A stretch of 64,000 nucleotides of DNA, taken from Picosynechococcus sp. PCC 7003 (GTDB taxonomy: Bacteria > Cyanobacteriota > Cyanobacteriia > Cyanobacteriales > MRBY01). Both the position numbers and the translations under genes were made by a program. Shown here one piece after another: positions 25,425 through 34,287 of this stretch (positions within the stretch are counted from its first letter, which is position 1; every line of letters begins with the position of its first letter). The DNA is taken from the NCBI RefSeq assembly GCF_001693255.1, contig NZ_CP016474.1:700661-764660 (forward strand). The letters are read 5' to 3'. A model generated the notes under the pieces. That model ran no database searches, was not told the origin of the DNA, and worked only from the letters and a program-made list of their open reading frames with translations.

Positions 25425-27662
25425 TTACAACCAGGGCACAATTTCCCGCAGGGTATCCCGGAGGAATTCTGTCAGGCTATCGGCCCTTTCTTTGACATTG
25501 TCCTGGGCCTGTTCCCACTGGAGACGCTCTTGGGCATCTTGGCGATCGCCTAAAATATCTGGGTCATTGGGTTTATACTGGAGTGCTTCGTCATAGGCGT
25601 TAATGGCAGCTTGGTATTGGCCTGTGGCTTTGTAGGCATTCCCCAAACGTGCCCAAATATCTCCATCGGCATCGTCTAGGCGGAGGGTATTTTCGTAGGC
25701 GGCGATCGCCTCATCATAATTTTCAGAATCGTAGAGTAAATTTCCTAGACTGCGCCAACTGGGACGGTCATCGCTGTTTAGGGCAACGGTGCGTTGGTAG
25801 GCGTCGATGGCGGTGGGGCGATCGCCATTTTGTTCTGCGTTCCAGGCGAGGTGGTACCAGGCACGGTCATTGTTTGGTTCGAAGCGAGTGACGTTGGCAA
25901 AGGCATCCTGGGCTTCGAGGTAATTGCGGAGATTTTCCTGGGCCATGCCAAGGCTATACCAGGCGGGGGCGCGGTCTGGCTCTAGTTCTACCACCCGGAC
26001 ATAGGCATTTTTCGCCTCCCGGTACCGTTGCAGTTTGCTATAGCTGTTGCCCTGTTGGTACCAAATATCGGCGTTCTGGTCGTCAAGCTTGAGGGCCTGT
26101 TGGTAGGCGGCGATCGCCTCGTTATATTCGGCGCGATTGTGGTGAATCCAGCCCTTCTCAAACCAGGCCCAAACCTGCTGGGAATCCAATCTGAGAAACG
26201 CATCAAGACTATTGAGGGCGGCGTCGGTTTCTTCGCGACGGAGATGAATTCGGGCCTTTGTCTCCCAAACCACCGCTTGCCGGGAATCTTCCTGGATGGC
26301 GCGGTCGAGAAAGGTTAGGGCTTGGTCATCCTGTTGGCGATCGCTGGCGATTTTGCCTTTGCCCCACCAGGCTTCCCAACGTTGGGGGTTAACCTCCAGT
26401 AGCTGATCATAGGTTTCTACAGCCCCATCAAATTGTTCAAGGGCTTGGAGGACTTGGGCCTTTCCCAAGAGTGCCCCTTCATGGTCTGGGACGATCTGTA
26501 AAATTTCTTGGTATTGGGCGAGGGCCTGCTCCAGTTGATTTTGGGATTGGGCCAGTTGGGCCTGTTCATATTGGGCCATCAGGGCTTGGCGCTCTGACCA
26601 CCACCGCCACCCCGCGTGAACGCCGAGGCCCGTCCCCACCAAGGCCGCGAGTCCCACGCCCAGAAGGGCGGCCTTGATCGCCTGGTGATTGACGCTCAAA
26701 CGCTGGTATTGCTGGGAAACGACCGTTGAGAGGTAGTTGAGGGGGGCGATCGCCGTTTGTTTGATCTGCTGAATACTGCTTGCTACTGGCAAAACACGGG
26801 TACTCGTTTTCGGTTGCTGTTTTTCCTGTGCTGCCAATGGGTTTAAGGCCTGTTGGGCTTCTGTGGCCGTCCCAAAGCGATCGCGCCAATTATGGTGCAC
26901 CATCTTGGCGAGAAAGTGCCTAACTGCTTCTGGGATTTCTACTTGATCCTGCCACTGCACTTCCCCGGTTTGGGCATCGAGGGGAATTTTGTCGGGGGTG
27001 GTGCCAGTCAGGGCCGTAATCGCAATCATCCCCACCGCGTAGAGGTCGCTACTGTAACGGGGATAGCCCTGAATTTGCTCCAGGGGCATATAGCCTTGGG
27101 TGCCGATGGCAATGGTGGGCCGACCGGAGGTACTGGCAAATTGGTGGGTGACCTGTTTAACCGCACCAAAATCAATGAGGCAAAGTTTTTGATCCGATTG
27201 GCGGCGAATCAGATTACTGGGGTTGAGATCCCGGTGAATTACCTGGTGGCCGTGGACAAAAACCAACAATTCCAGGATTTCTTGCACAAGGGCGATCGCC
27301 GCTTCTGGGGGACAGGGAGAAAGCTGCTGTAATTCTTCCCAGAGACTTTGCCCTTCGATATATTCTTCAACCAGATAAAACTCTTGGCCTTCCTCAAAAT
27401 AAGCCAATAGCTGGGGGATTTGCGGGTGTTGACCCAATTCATCGAGGATTTTTGCTTCGGTCTCAAATAAACGCCGGGCCGTTGCTAAGGTTTCTGGGTC
27501 AGCGGTTTGGGGCTTGAGGAGCTTCACCACACAGATGGGTCGTTTCGGGCGGTCATGGTCTTCTGCCAAAAAAGTCGCCCCGAATCCCCCCTGGGCCAGA
27601 GACCGAAGAATATGATAACGTCCGCGCAGGGTTTGTCCGGGGGCCAATAGGGAAGCAGTCAT
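25425..27662 (-). CDS. Serine/threonine protein kinase with TPR repeats
   Basis: 745 residues. Kinase domain at about 12-275: Gly-rich loop AQGGFGAT, Lys47 in VVKLLK, catalytic HRDLNPSN (Asp145, Asn150), and DFGAVK (Asp164), the bacterial form. A membrane helix follows (about 331-352), then about ten TPR units to residue 720 (for example NADIWYQQGNSYSKLQRYREA and related). So the kinase faces the cytosol and the TPRs lie on the other side of the membrane or vice versa. It would phosphorylate Ser/Thr of partners gathered by the repeats. Cyanobacteria have several Spk kinases; I cannot say which. Confidence 0.9.
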   Translation of the reverse strand: MTASLLAPGQTLRGRYHILRSLAQGGFGATFLAEDHDRPKRPICVVKLLKPQTADPETLATARRLFETEAKILDELGQHPQIPQLLAYFEEGQEFYLVEEYIEGQSLWEELQQLSPCPPEAAIALVQEILELLVFVHGHQVIHRDLNPSNLIRRQSDQKLCLIDFGAVKQVTHQFASTSGRPTIAIGTQGYMPLEQIQGYPRYSSDLYAVGMIAITALTGTTPDKIPLDAQTGEVQWQDQVEIPEAVRHFLAKMVHHNWRDRFGTATEAQQALNPLAAQEKQQPKTSTRVLPVASSIQQIKQTAIAPLNYLSTVVSQQYQRLSVNHQAIKAALLGVGLAALVGTGLGVHAGWRWWSERQALMAQYEQAQLAQSQNQLEQALAQYQEILQIVPDHEGALLGKAQVLQALEQFDGAVETYDQLLEVNPQRWEAWWGKGKIASDRQQDDQALTFLDRAIQEDSRQAVVWETKARIHLRREETDAALNSLDAFLRLDSQQVWAWFEKGWIHHNRAEYNEAIAAYQQALKLDDQNADIWYQQGNSYSKLQRYREAKNAYVRVVELEPDRAPAWYSLGMAQENLRNYLEAQDAFANVTRFEPNNDRAWYHLAWNAEQNGDRPTAIDAYQRTVALNSDDRPSWRSLGNLLYDSENYDEAIAAYENTLRLDDADGDIWARLGNAYKATGQYQAAINAYDEALQYKPNDPDILGDRQDAQERLQWEQAQDNVKERADSLTEFLRDTLREIVPWL

Positions 27663-27785
27663 CGGCAGCGGGGAAATAAAAGCAACAGATTAAAATCGCA
27701 GGGGCAATGGTTAGCAGGGGCCAAAATTTTCAAAAAGATCACCTTGTTCCATGGTAGTCGGGACTTCCACAAATCGGGGGCCGTC

Positions 27786-29462
27786 TCAATTTTGTAAACG
27801 ATTGGGGGAGAGGTTAAAGAATAGGGTCGATCGCCGAATATCCTGGGTACTGCCGGCACTGGTGAGGGTAAAGGCGCGGAGATGGTTAAAGAAGGGTTTG
27901 GCCACATAATCGACCACCCGCAGGATCGGTACTTGGGTTTTGAACAGTTGGGAACCCTGACGCCAATCGGCAAACAGATAGCCGCTGTTTTCGGGGGGCA
28001 GTTGGGCAATGCTGGTCTGGAAATCTTTGTTTTTTAGGAGCGATCGCCCGGTATTGGCTTGGATCGCCCGGCTGAGGGTTTTTACGGAAGTGGCAAAAAG
28101 TTCGTAATCTTCAACGCTGAGGTGCGCTCCCCGGACATCGGCATTAAGTTGTACCAGTTCATCTTGGTCTTGGGTATCAATGGCTGTCCAGGCAGTAACA
28201 TGGCGATCGCCTAAGGGTAAACGCCCGACGCTTAAGCCTTTTTCCTGGGCCAAACTATCAAAATGTTCAATGACGGGATCAAGGTTAACCTCCGGTTTTC
28301 GCTCCGCCACAAAGAGCCATTCCACATCATTGCGTTCGGCATCGGGGACGAGGGCCAGGGCATATTCCCCAGAAATCCACGCAAAAATATCTTCAGGGAG
28401 GTCAATGCCGAGGGGATCTTGGATCGCGGCTACTGCCTGCTGCAAAATCTGGGACAAGGGGCTTTTCGGATTTAACCCTGTAGTCGCTTCCCCCCAGAGA
28501 GCGTTTAAATCCCGTCCGGCGACGGCAAACATCGCCTCCTGGGGAATGTAGTTGAGGACATGGGTCGGTGCCGTGGTGGCCCCTGGCATGAGGGTCGGTT
28601 CCGTGTCTCCAATCAAAGCCGTTTCTGCCACCAATCCCTCTGGATGTAAACCGACGGCGATCGCCAAGCGTTGTTCGAGGGTCGGTTCTTCTGGGGTCGG
28701 ATCATTGGCAATCCAAGCACTGAGAGCCGGTAAATTCGCCACCATCACGCCAATATGTTTCCGGTCAATGGTTTCTAGGGCTGCTGTATATTGGGGGTCG
28801 TGGCTCAAATTCAAATCCGGCACTTGCACCGTATTAATCGCACTGCGCAACACCTTCGCCTCGTTGGCAAACAGCACATAATTACCGACAATCGCACTGG
28901 CAAATCGGTGACTACCCGCCTGGGGAATGACTAGATTTACCCCTTTGTATTGATCAAACGTTAAACCCGCTTCCGGGGCGATCGCCTGATCCGTGTAGGA
29001 AAGCTGTAAAAATTCCTTCGCCAAAGCCTCATCCCGTGCTTCTACGACCAATAAATAGCCCGGCTGCACCCCATTACTCGGATCACGATCTACATCCAAG
29101 GTAGTCACCGCCAAACTCAGCTCGTCCCCCAGCCACGGTTCAATCTGCTTACCGTAATCTAGTCCTGTCGCACTGAGCAAACTTGTTTTCACCTGTTGCA
29201 ATTCCGTGAGTGTTGCCCGCCGTTTACCCCAAGGGGTTTGCACCAGACCTAGGGCCGCTAATTTCTCAGGATTCACCACCAGGGAGAGCATCAATGGCGC
29301 TTGCCGGGGGACGAATAACGCCGCTGCCGGATTCCGCGCCACGCCACCCTGTAACCAAGGCAAGGGGCTTTGTTTAAAAATAGCGAACCAACTGCCTAGC
29401 CCCACCGAGAGCAGGAGCACCACCAGAAGACCGAGATACACAAAAAAGGAACGAGATTTCAT
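27786..29462 (-). CDS. DUF3352-family exported protein
   Basis: 558 residues from ATG 29462. An N-terminal membrane anchor (FFVYLGLLVVLLLSVGLGSWF) is followed by a long mostly beta/alpha region: PLMLSLVVNPEKL, WLGDELSLAV, YLLVVEARDEALA, FASAIVGNYVLFA. This pattern matches the cyanobacterial DUF3352 family as I remember it. No enzyme motif is seen. The gene lies 123 bp upstream of the kinase start on the same strand, so the two could share a transcript. Confidence 0.7.
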   Translation of the reverse strand: MKSRSFFVYLGLLVVLLLSVGLGSWFAIFKQSPLPWLQGGVARNPAAALFVPRQAPLMLSLVVNPEKLAALGLVQTPWGKRRATLTELQQVKTSLLSATGLDYGKQIEPWLGDELSLAVTTLDVDRDPSNGVQPGYLLVVEARDEALAKEFLQLSYTDQAIAPEAGLTFDQYKGVNLVIPQAGSHRFASAIVGNYVLFANEAKVLRSAINTVQVPDLNLSHDPQYTAALETIDRKHIGVMVANLPALSAWIANDPTPEEPTLEQRLAIAVGLHPEGLVAETALIGDTEPTLMPGATTAPTHVLNYIPQEAMFAVAGRDLNALWGEATTGLNPKSPLSQILQQAVAAIQDPLGIDLPEDIFAWISGEYALALVPDAERNDVEWLFVAERKPEVNLDPVIEHFDSLAQEKGLSVGRLPLGDRHVTAWTAIDTQDQDELVQLNADVRGAHLSVEDYELFATSVKTLSRAIQANTGRSLLKNKDFQTSIAQLPPENSGYLFADWRQGSQLFKTQVPILRVVDYVAKPFFNHLRAFTLTSAGSTQDIRRSTLFFNLSPNRLQN

Positions 29463-29537
29463 GGGCTGCCTAGAAACGCACGGCATTCATTATCCCATTG
29501 TGCTGGGAGGATCGAAAATTCCCGACCGCGAAAAGGT

Positions 29538-29738
29538 CTATTTCCGTTTTTTCGCTTTCCAAGTGCCACCGTAGCAATAGTAAGGATTATTCTCTGCTAA
29601 CTTGCGTCGACAATCCGGACAAACTAATCTCCACTGTTCACTCGCATCATATCGAATCCGGTAACGAACCGCCGCAATAGCTTGGCAATGGTCACAGTTT
29701 CTCTCTCGAATACGCACAAAAATAACTTCCAATGACAA
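29538..29738 (-). CDS. Small two-CxxC zinc-ribbon protein
   Basis: About 66 residues. CDHC and CPDC, 22 residues apart, make a zinc ribbon; the C-terminus NNPYYCYGGTWKAKKRK is basic. There is no ATG in the first part: the start may be TTG 29738, TTG 29732 or GTG 29717; the sequence VIFVRIRERNCDHC suggests the first two. I recall similar small proteins in many cyanobacteria but no function. It could bind nucleic acid. It is divergent from the esterase-like gene. Confidence 0.65.
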   Translation of the reverse strand: MSLEVIFVRIRERNCDHCQAIAAVRYRIRYDASEQWRLVCPDCRRKLAENNPYYCYGGTWKAKKRK

Positions 29739-29815
29739 CTTGGCAACAATGCAAATAGGATATCTTCAGAAGCAAAAGGCGATCGCCCCGATGTGTGACG
29801 TTAAACAAAATACCT

Positions 29816-30700
29816 ATGGCAGAAGAATTTTACAAAGGCGGACAACGGGCTTGGTTCCATGACCAGGGCCATTGGGGCGGTTTTTTCCATACCTACGATC
29901 AGTTGCACCTCAAGGGTTTTGGGGCGTATTTTGATCAACCCCGCAAAATCCATGTCTTTTTACCACGAGATTACGAAGTAACAGGCTATCGCCTGCCCGT
30001 GGTGTACTGCAACGATGGCGATAAGATCTTTTTTGCCGATGGTGATTTGGGTCAATGTTGGCAGGTGGCAGAACGCTTGAGTCGCATGTATCTACGGGAA
30101 CAATTGCAAAAGCTGATTGTCGTGGCCGTTTGCCCTGGCGATCGCCACTATGAATATTCCCATGTCCCGGATCAAGGGGGTGGCCTAGGGGATTACAGCC
30201 GTTACCTTGCCAAAGGACTGAAACCCTTTATCGATGCGCAGTACCGCACCCAAGCTGATCAAACCCTCATTGTCGGTGCTGGCCACGGTGGCTTAGCGGC
30301 TTTTTATACTGCGACCCAACATCCCTGTCAATTTCCCCAGGTGGCCGCCCTGTCTCCCTCTTTTTGGCTGGGGCTGGAGGCAAACCCAATATTAACCAAT
30401 GGTTTAGAGGGGGCCTTTAAACTATCCCTCGAAAATTCAGCGCTGGTTTTTGCCGCAACTGCGGCGTTGAGTAACCCCGAACTGCGCCCCAAAATTTACC
30501 TAGACTGGGGCTTGATGGCCGATGCCAACCACAGGGAGGTGCGGGCGAGACTACGGGGGCAGGAAATGCGAGAACTTTTAATCAGAGCGTTCCAGTACCA
30601 AGAAAATGTCAATCTTTTTACCCTTGAAGATCCCCTTGGCCGCCACGATGAACTCTCTTGGGGCGATCGCCTGGAGACAATTTTGCAGCTTTTTTTCTAG
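29816..30700 (+). CDS. Esterase-D-like alpha/beta protein lacking the nucleophile serine
   Basis: 294 residues from ATG 29816; a GTG 21 nt upstream is less likely. The chain has the putative-esterase (PF00756-like) outline: RKIHVFLPRDYEVTGYRLPVVYCNDGDKIF, then the nucleophile elbow, and finally the catalytic histidine region GRHDELSWGDRL. The elbow is VGAGHGGL where the family has GxSxGG, so glycine occupies the serine position. It may be a non-catalytic binding protein. Its neighbours, zinc-ribbon protein and RimK, give no clear hint. Confidence 0.75.
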   Translation: MAEEFYKGGQRAWFHDQGHWGGFFHTYDQLHLKGFGAYFDQPRKIHVFLPRDYEVTGYRLPVVYCNDGDKIFFADGDLGQCWQVAERLSRMYLREQLQKLIVVAVCPGDRHYEYSHVPDQGGGLGDYSRYLAKGLKPFIDAQYRTQADQTLIVGAGHGGLAAFYTATQHPCQFPQVAALSPSFWLGLEANPILTNGLEGAFKLSLENSALVFAATAALSNPELRPKIYLDWGLMADANHREVRARLRGQEMRELLIRAFQYQENVNLFTLEDPLGRHDELSWGDRLETILQLFF

Positions 30701-30723
30701 ACTTGTGGGCCATAACCTGATCT

Positions 30724-31629
30724 CTAATACTGAATGCGATCCGTCGTTTTCCCAGGAGCAGCATTCTTTTCGAGATATTCAATAATTTTTCCGGCCACAT
30801 CGACCCCGGTGGTTTTTTCGATGCCCTCTAATCCAGGCGAAGAATTAATTTCCATCACCAGAGGCCCATGGTTTGAACGCAACAAATCCACCCCGGCGAC
30901 CCGCAATCCCATGGCTTTCGCGGCCCGGACAGCGGTACTGCGTTCTTCGGGGGTCAGTCGTACTTTGTCCGCTTTCCCACCCCGGTGCAAATTAGACCGA
31001 AATTCCCCTTCAGCTCCTTGCCGTTTGATCGCCGCCACGACTTTCTCGCCCACCACAAAACAGCGGATATCTGTGCCCTTGGCTTCGGCGATGTATTCTT
31101 GCACCAAAATATTCGCGTCTAAACCCCGAAAGGCTTCAATCACAGATTTTGCAGCTTGATGGGTTTCCGCGAGCACCACACCGATACCCTGGGTGCCTTC
31201 TAGGAGCTTAATCACCACAGGGGCACCGCCTACGGTTTCGATCAGTCCATCGATGTCCTGGGTCGCATGGGCAAAGCCTGTGACTGGTAGACCAATGCCT
31301 TTGCGGGCTAAAATTTGCAGCGATCGCAGTTTATCGCGGGACCGCGAAATCGCCTGGGATGTATTGGCACTAAACCCGCCCATCACCTCAAACTGGCGCA
31401 CCACCGCCGTACCGTAAAAGGTGGCCGAGGCCCCAATGCGGGGAATAATGGCATCAAAATTTTCTAACCGCTGCCCCTGGTAAATAACAAAGGGTTTATG
31501 GGAGGTGATATTCATGTAACAGCGCATGAAATTAATCACCTGGACATCGTGGTGGCGATTTTCGGCGGCTTCCCGGAGACGACGGGTGGAATAGAGTTTG
31601 GGATCTTGGGAGAGAATGGCAATTTTCAT
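30724..31629 (-). CDS. rimK: RimK-type alpha-L-glutamate ligase
   Basis: 301 residues, the RimK length. [18 protein letters not shown], then ATP-grasp blocks [38 protein letters not shown], and the metal site [17 protein letters not shown]. In E. coli RimK adds glutamates to ribosomal protein S6 and can make poly-alpha-glutamate. The gene starts 2 bp after the end of the RimB-like gene, so they are translated together. In cyanobacteria the target is not firmly known. Confidence 0.93.
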   Translation of the reverse strand: MKIAILSQDPKLYSTRRLREAAENRHHDVQVINFMRCYMNITSHKPFVIYQGQRLENFDAIIPRIGASATFYGTAVVRQFEVMGGFSANTSQAISRSRDKLRSLQILARKGIGLPVTGFAHATQDIDGLIETVGGAPVVIKLLEGTQGIGVVLAETHQAAKSVIEAFRGLDANILVQEYIAEAKGTDIRCFVVGEKVVAAIKRQGAEGEFRSNLHRGGKADKVRLTPEERSTAVRAAKAMGLRVAGVDLLRSNHGPLVMEINSSPGLEGIEKTTGVDVAGKIIEYLEKNAAPGKTTDRIQY

Positions 31630-31631
31630 GG

Positions 31632-32084
31632 TTAGTGGGGATGATCCGGTTGGCTTTGGAGAAAAGATTTGCTCACATCAACGAGGAATCGTTTGCGCAG
31701 GGCCTGGCGCCCGAGGAGCATCCGATAACCCATCAAGGAGCGATTGGTGAGGTTGAGTTCAATGAGCCAACGGTGTTCGCCTAGTTGAACATGGGTTTCG
31801 ATAACAGGCCGCAGTTGCTTTTGGCCATTGGAGCTTTTGATGCTGCGGTGTTCGACCAATGGGGCTTCTATGGTGACAGTGTCATGGATATTGTGCTGGT
31901 GGGGGTGGATTTGGAAACGAACCATCTCGCGATCGCCTTGGTGAAAATAGTGAATGCGGGTGGCATGGATCGAGGAGGAGCCAGCACCGGTATCAATTTT
32001 GGCGCGGATCACAGGGATGTCAAAATCTGGTAACGCCACGCATTCTCGCCAACCAATGGTAGATAGGATGGGTTTTTTTTTCAT
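31632..32084 (-). CDS. RimB-like retropepsin-type protease
   Basis: 150 residues. The aspartic site [11 protein letters not shown] (Asp31) and the later hydrophobic [11 protein letters not shown] match the family once called ATP-dependent zinc protease (COG4067) and more recently shown to be a retropepsin-like enzyme, RimB, paired with RimK. Monomers of this size form dimers, each giving one Asp. Pairing with rimK, with 2 bp between the genes, suggests that one makes and the other trims glutamate chains. Length and motif are complete. Confidence 0.85.
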   Translation of the reverse strand: MKKKPILSTIGWRECVALPDFDIPVIRAKIDTGAGSSSIHATRIHYFHQGDREMVRFQIHPHQHNIHDTVTIEAPLVEHRSIKSSNGQKQLRPVIETHVQLGEHRWLIELNLTNRSLMGYRMLLGRQALRKRFLVDVSKSFLQSQPDHPH

Positions 32085-32128
32085 ACAACGGCAGTTTAGG
32101 ACACAAAGTTTAAATTCTTGCTAAGGCT

Positions 32129-32911
32129 TTAGCTGGAAGCACTGGTATAAAACCGTAGAGCAAATCGCCACACCACATTAGACAATAACAGCAGCAGCAG
32201 ACCTAAACCACCGGCACCGGCAATCCAGCCCAAAGGCGATCGCCCCAACATGGTTTCGGCAGGAATTGTCGTTAAAAAAACAATGGGGACAATGAAGGTG
32301 AAGAAAAAACGAAAGACCCCCGGATAGGCCACAATCGGGTAACGCCCCGCCTCAAGAAAGCCCCTGAGCACCTCGGTGACATTATAAATTTTCACAAACC
32401 AGATGCTCGTTGCCCCCAACATAAACCAGAGGCTATAAAGGATCAACATCCCAAACCCAATGGGCACCAGGCTCAACAGATAATTCAGCGGCGACAAACC
32501 CAACCGCAGCCCGATGTAGATCAAGATTCCGAGTCCTAAAACCAAGTCGGGCAAGCCCCAGGGGGAAATCATCCGCGCCGAAAGCCAAAATTGACTACTG
32601 ATGGGCTTGAGCAGCACAAAATCGAGGGTGCCTTCCTGTACCTGTTGGACGATCCGGTTGAGATTCGGCGAAAAAAAAGTATTAGCCACTCCCTGTAGGA
32701 GAGTAAACATACCTACCACCAACATTGCTTCCTGCCAAGTCCAACCGGAAAATTGATACCCCGTTCGGTAAAACAAAAAGAGGCTAAACAGACTGCCCGC
32801 CAAATTGCCCACACTACTGAGGGCCGCAATTAAAAAATTTAAACGGTACTCCAATTCAGCGGCGATCGCCGTACTCCAAAACAGCCCTAAAATGCGCCAA
32901 TACTTGCCCAT
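32129..32911 (-). CDS. ABC-2 type permease (ABC2_membrane_6-like)
   Basis: 260 residues from ATG 32911 (MGKYWRILGLFWSTAIAAELEYRLNFL). Six membrane helices with the opening helix, amphipathic EYRLN segment and VQEGTLDFVLLKPISSQF, which is the hallmark of the COG4587/COG3694 permeases. These form two-component exporters with a DrrA-type ATPase. The ATPase is not adjacent; the gene at 53134-54156 is one candidate partner. It lies 10 bp after the DUF4330 gene and 44 bp before the RimB-like gene. Confidence 0.82.
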   Translation of the reverse strand: MGKYWRILGLFWSTAIAAELEYRLNFLIAALSSVGNLAGSLFSLFLFYRTGYQFSGWTWQEAMLVVGMFTLLQGVANTFFSPNLNRIVQQVQEGTLDFVLLKPISSQFWLSARMISPWGLPDLVLGLGILIYIGLRLGLSPLNYLLSLVPIGFGMLILYSLWFMLGATSIWFVKIYNVTEVLRGFLEAGRYPIVAYPGVFRFFFTFIVPIVFLTTIPAETMLGRSPLGWIAGAGGLGLLLLLLSNVVWRFALRFYTSASS

Positions 32912-32921
32912 GAAGTCGAGC

Positions 32922-33455
32922 CTATTTTTCCACTGCCCGGATATCAATTACGCTGCCATTGAAATCGTAATTAAACCCCTCAAGGCGTAGGGTATGGCCG
33001 ATTTTGACCTTATTATTGCCAAAAACATAGCCATTATCTGTTTTCTGGGCGTCACTCGTTAACACAACCCGAAAATCCCCAATATTCTGCACCTCAGGGC
33101 GGGGATCATTTAAAGGCAACACGGAGCCGTCCGGCTGGGGCACAGGGGTTGTCCGGGGCAAAAGCTCAATGGACTTGATCCCGACATTCGCAAAGGGCTG
33201 ATTGCGGATAACAATAGATGTGGTTTCAGAAGCTTGAAATTCTGTCACAAAGGCCTCTGGAGACTTCACACTCAGACCCCGTACCAGGAGCTCCACTTCG
33301 ACTTTTTCGGTGGCGGTGCCAATCTGGGCCACTGAACCTGATTTTCCGGGGAGGAAAAAGATCCCAAAAATCAAACCAAGAATAATCAGGAGCGCCCCCA
33401 GATCAAGAATGCTTACTTTGCCAAAGAGTCGCCCTTTCGAATCCAACAGAGCCAT
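32922..33455 (-). CDS. DUF4330-family membrane-anchored protein
   Basis: 177 residues. MALLDSKGRLFGKVSILDLGAL followed by a single membrane helix (LLIILGLIFGIFFLPG) and an extracytoplasmic beta-rich domain ending VIDIRAVEK. This is the DUF4330 layout known from cyanobacteria and Gram-positive bacteria. It is 10 bp from the permease gene and probably cotranscribed; a role in the same export or envelope process is inference. Confidence 0.78.
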   Translation of the reverse strand: MALLDSKGRLFGKVSILDLGALLIILGLIFGIFFLPGKSGSVAQIGTATEKVEVELLVRGLSVKSPEAFVTEFQASETTSIVIRNQPFANVGIKSIELLPRTTPVPQPDGSVLPLNDPRPEVQNIGDFRVVLTSDAQKTDNGYVFGNNKVKIGHTLRLEGFNYDFNGSVIDIRAVEK

Positions 33456-33535
33456 ATGTTTGTGGAACTACACTAAAAGTTTTCAACCCTCCACATTATA
33501 GGGGAGGGGGCCGCCGTCCCCCGAAAAATTCGCCT

Positions 33536-34063
33536 TTAACTGTCTTGGGGTGGGGACATCGGCAGCGGCGATCGCCCAACTTCCTGGGCTGGTTGGCGGG
33601 GTATCTGAGGCCGTCGCCGGGACTGTTGATAAAGCCGATAGAGGCCATAGGTGAACAAGGAAGGCCCCACCAGAGAACCAAGCACAATCACACCATAAAT
33701 CCAGAGGGGTAACGTGGATGGTTCTCCCCTAGGGGCATTCGTCTGGGCATTAGTATTAGTCTCGGCAGGGGGTGGCGTTGTTGTTGCCGAGGGGGCGCCC
33801 GCACCACTCACCGTTTGGGATGCCGAGGATTCAGTCTCCTGCAAAACCCGTGCGGCTGTCTGGGCTGGCAATTGCCCCAAGAGACCATCTACCACCGGAA
33901 TCGGTACCCGCGGATTAACCAGGGTCGCGAGGCCCACAGTACTGAGGGTTAACATCGCCAAGCAACTACCACCCAAAAAATAAGCTCTGCCATGGTGGGT
34001 TTTAATGAGCTGTTTAAAGGTGATCAGGCGAGGCGGTTGGTTTTTCGGAGAAGTAGAAGCCAT
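33536..34063 (-). CDS. Bitopic protein of unknown function
   Basis: 175 residues with two membrane helices (YFLGGSCLAMLTLSTVGLATL and LPLWIYGVIVLGSLVGPSLF) separated by a Ser/Thr/Pro/Ala-rich low-complexity loop of about 60 residues, and a basic C-terminal tail. I do not recognise it. It ends 80 bp before the DUF4330 gene on the same strand. A perfect palindrome GCCTCTAGAGGC lies at 34092-34103, 28 bp upstream of the start. Confidence 0.6.
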   Translation of the reverse strand: MASTSPKNQPPRLITFKQLIKTHHGRAYFLGGSCLAMLTLSTVGLATLVNPRVPIPVVDGLLGQLPAQTAARVLQETESSASQTVSGAGAPSATTTPPPAETNTNAQTNAPRGEPSTLPLWIYGVIVLGSLVGPSLFTYGLYRLYQQSRRRPQIPRQPAQEVGRSPLPMSPPQDS

Positions 34064-34134
34064 CGGCGGGAAAAAAATTTAAAAATTAGTAGCCTCTAGA
34101 GGCCATGTATAAAGTAAATGAATTTCTTGATTTG

Positions 34135-34220
34135 CCCCCTAAATCTCCTGAAATGGGGGACTTTGATCCCATTGATTGACCGAAAAATCCCCCCAGGCTG
34201 GGGGCCGGGGAGCTTTCTAA
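34135..34220. repeat. Intergenic GC-rich repeat, palindromic
   Basis: CCCCCTAAATC..., AAATGGGGGACTTTG and CCCCCCAGGCTGGGGG follow each other between the hybrid kinase end and the 175-residue gene. The phrase AATGGGGGACTTTG is part of a dispersed repeat family seen in many cyanobacterial spacers. No ORF. The span is 224 bp, and the rest (34221-34287) shows nothing clear. Confidence 0.5.
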
Positions 34221-34287
34221 ATCAGCTCTTAGGCCAAGGGGATGGGAACACGTTAATCGTTGATAACTTCAGCATAGCGAACCAAAT

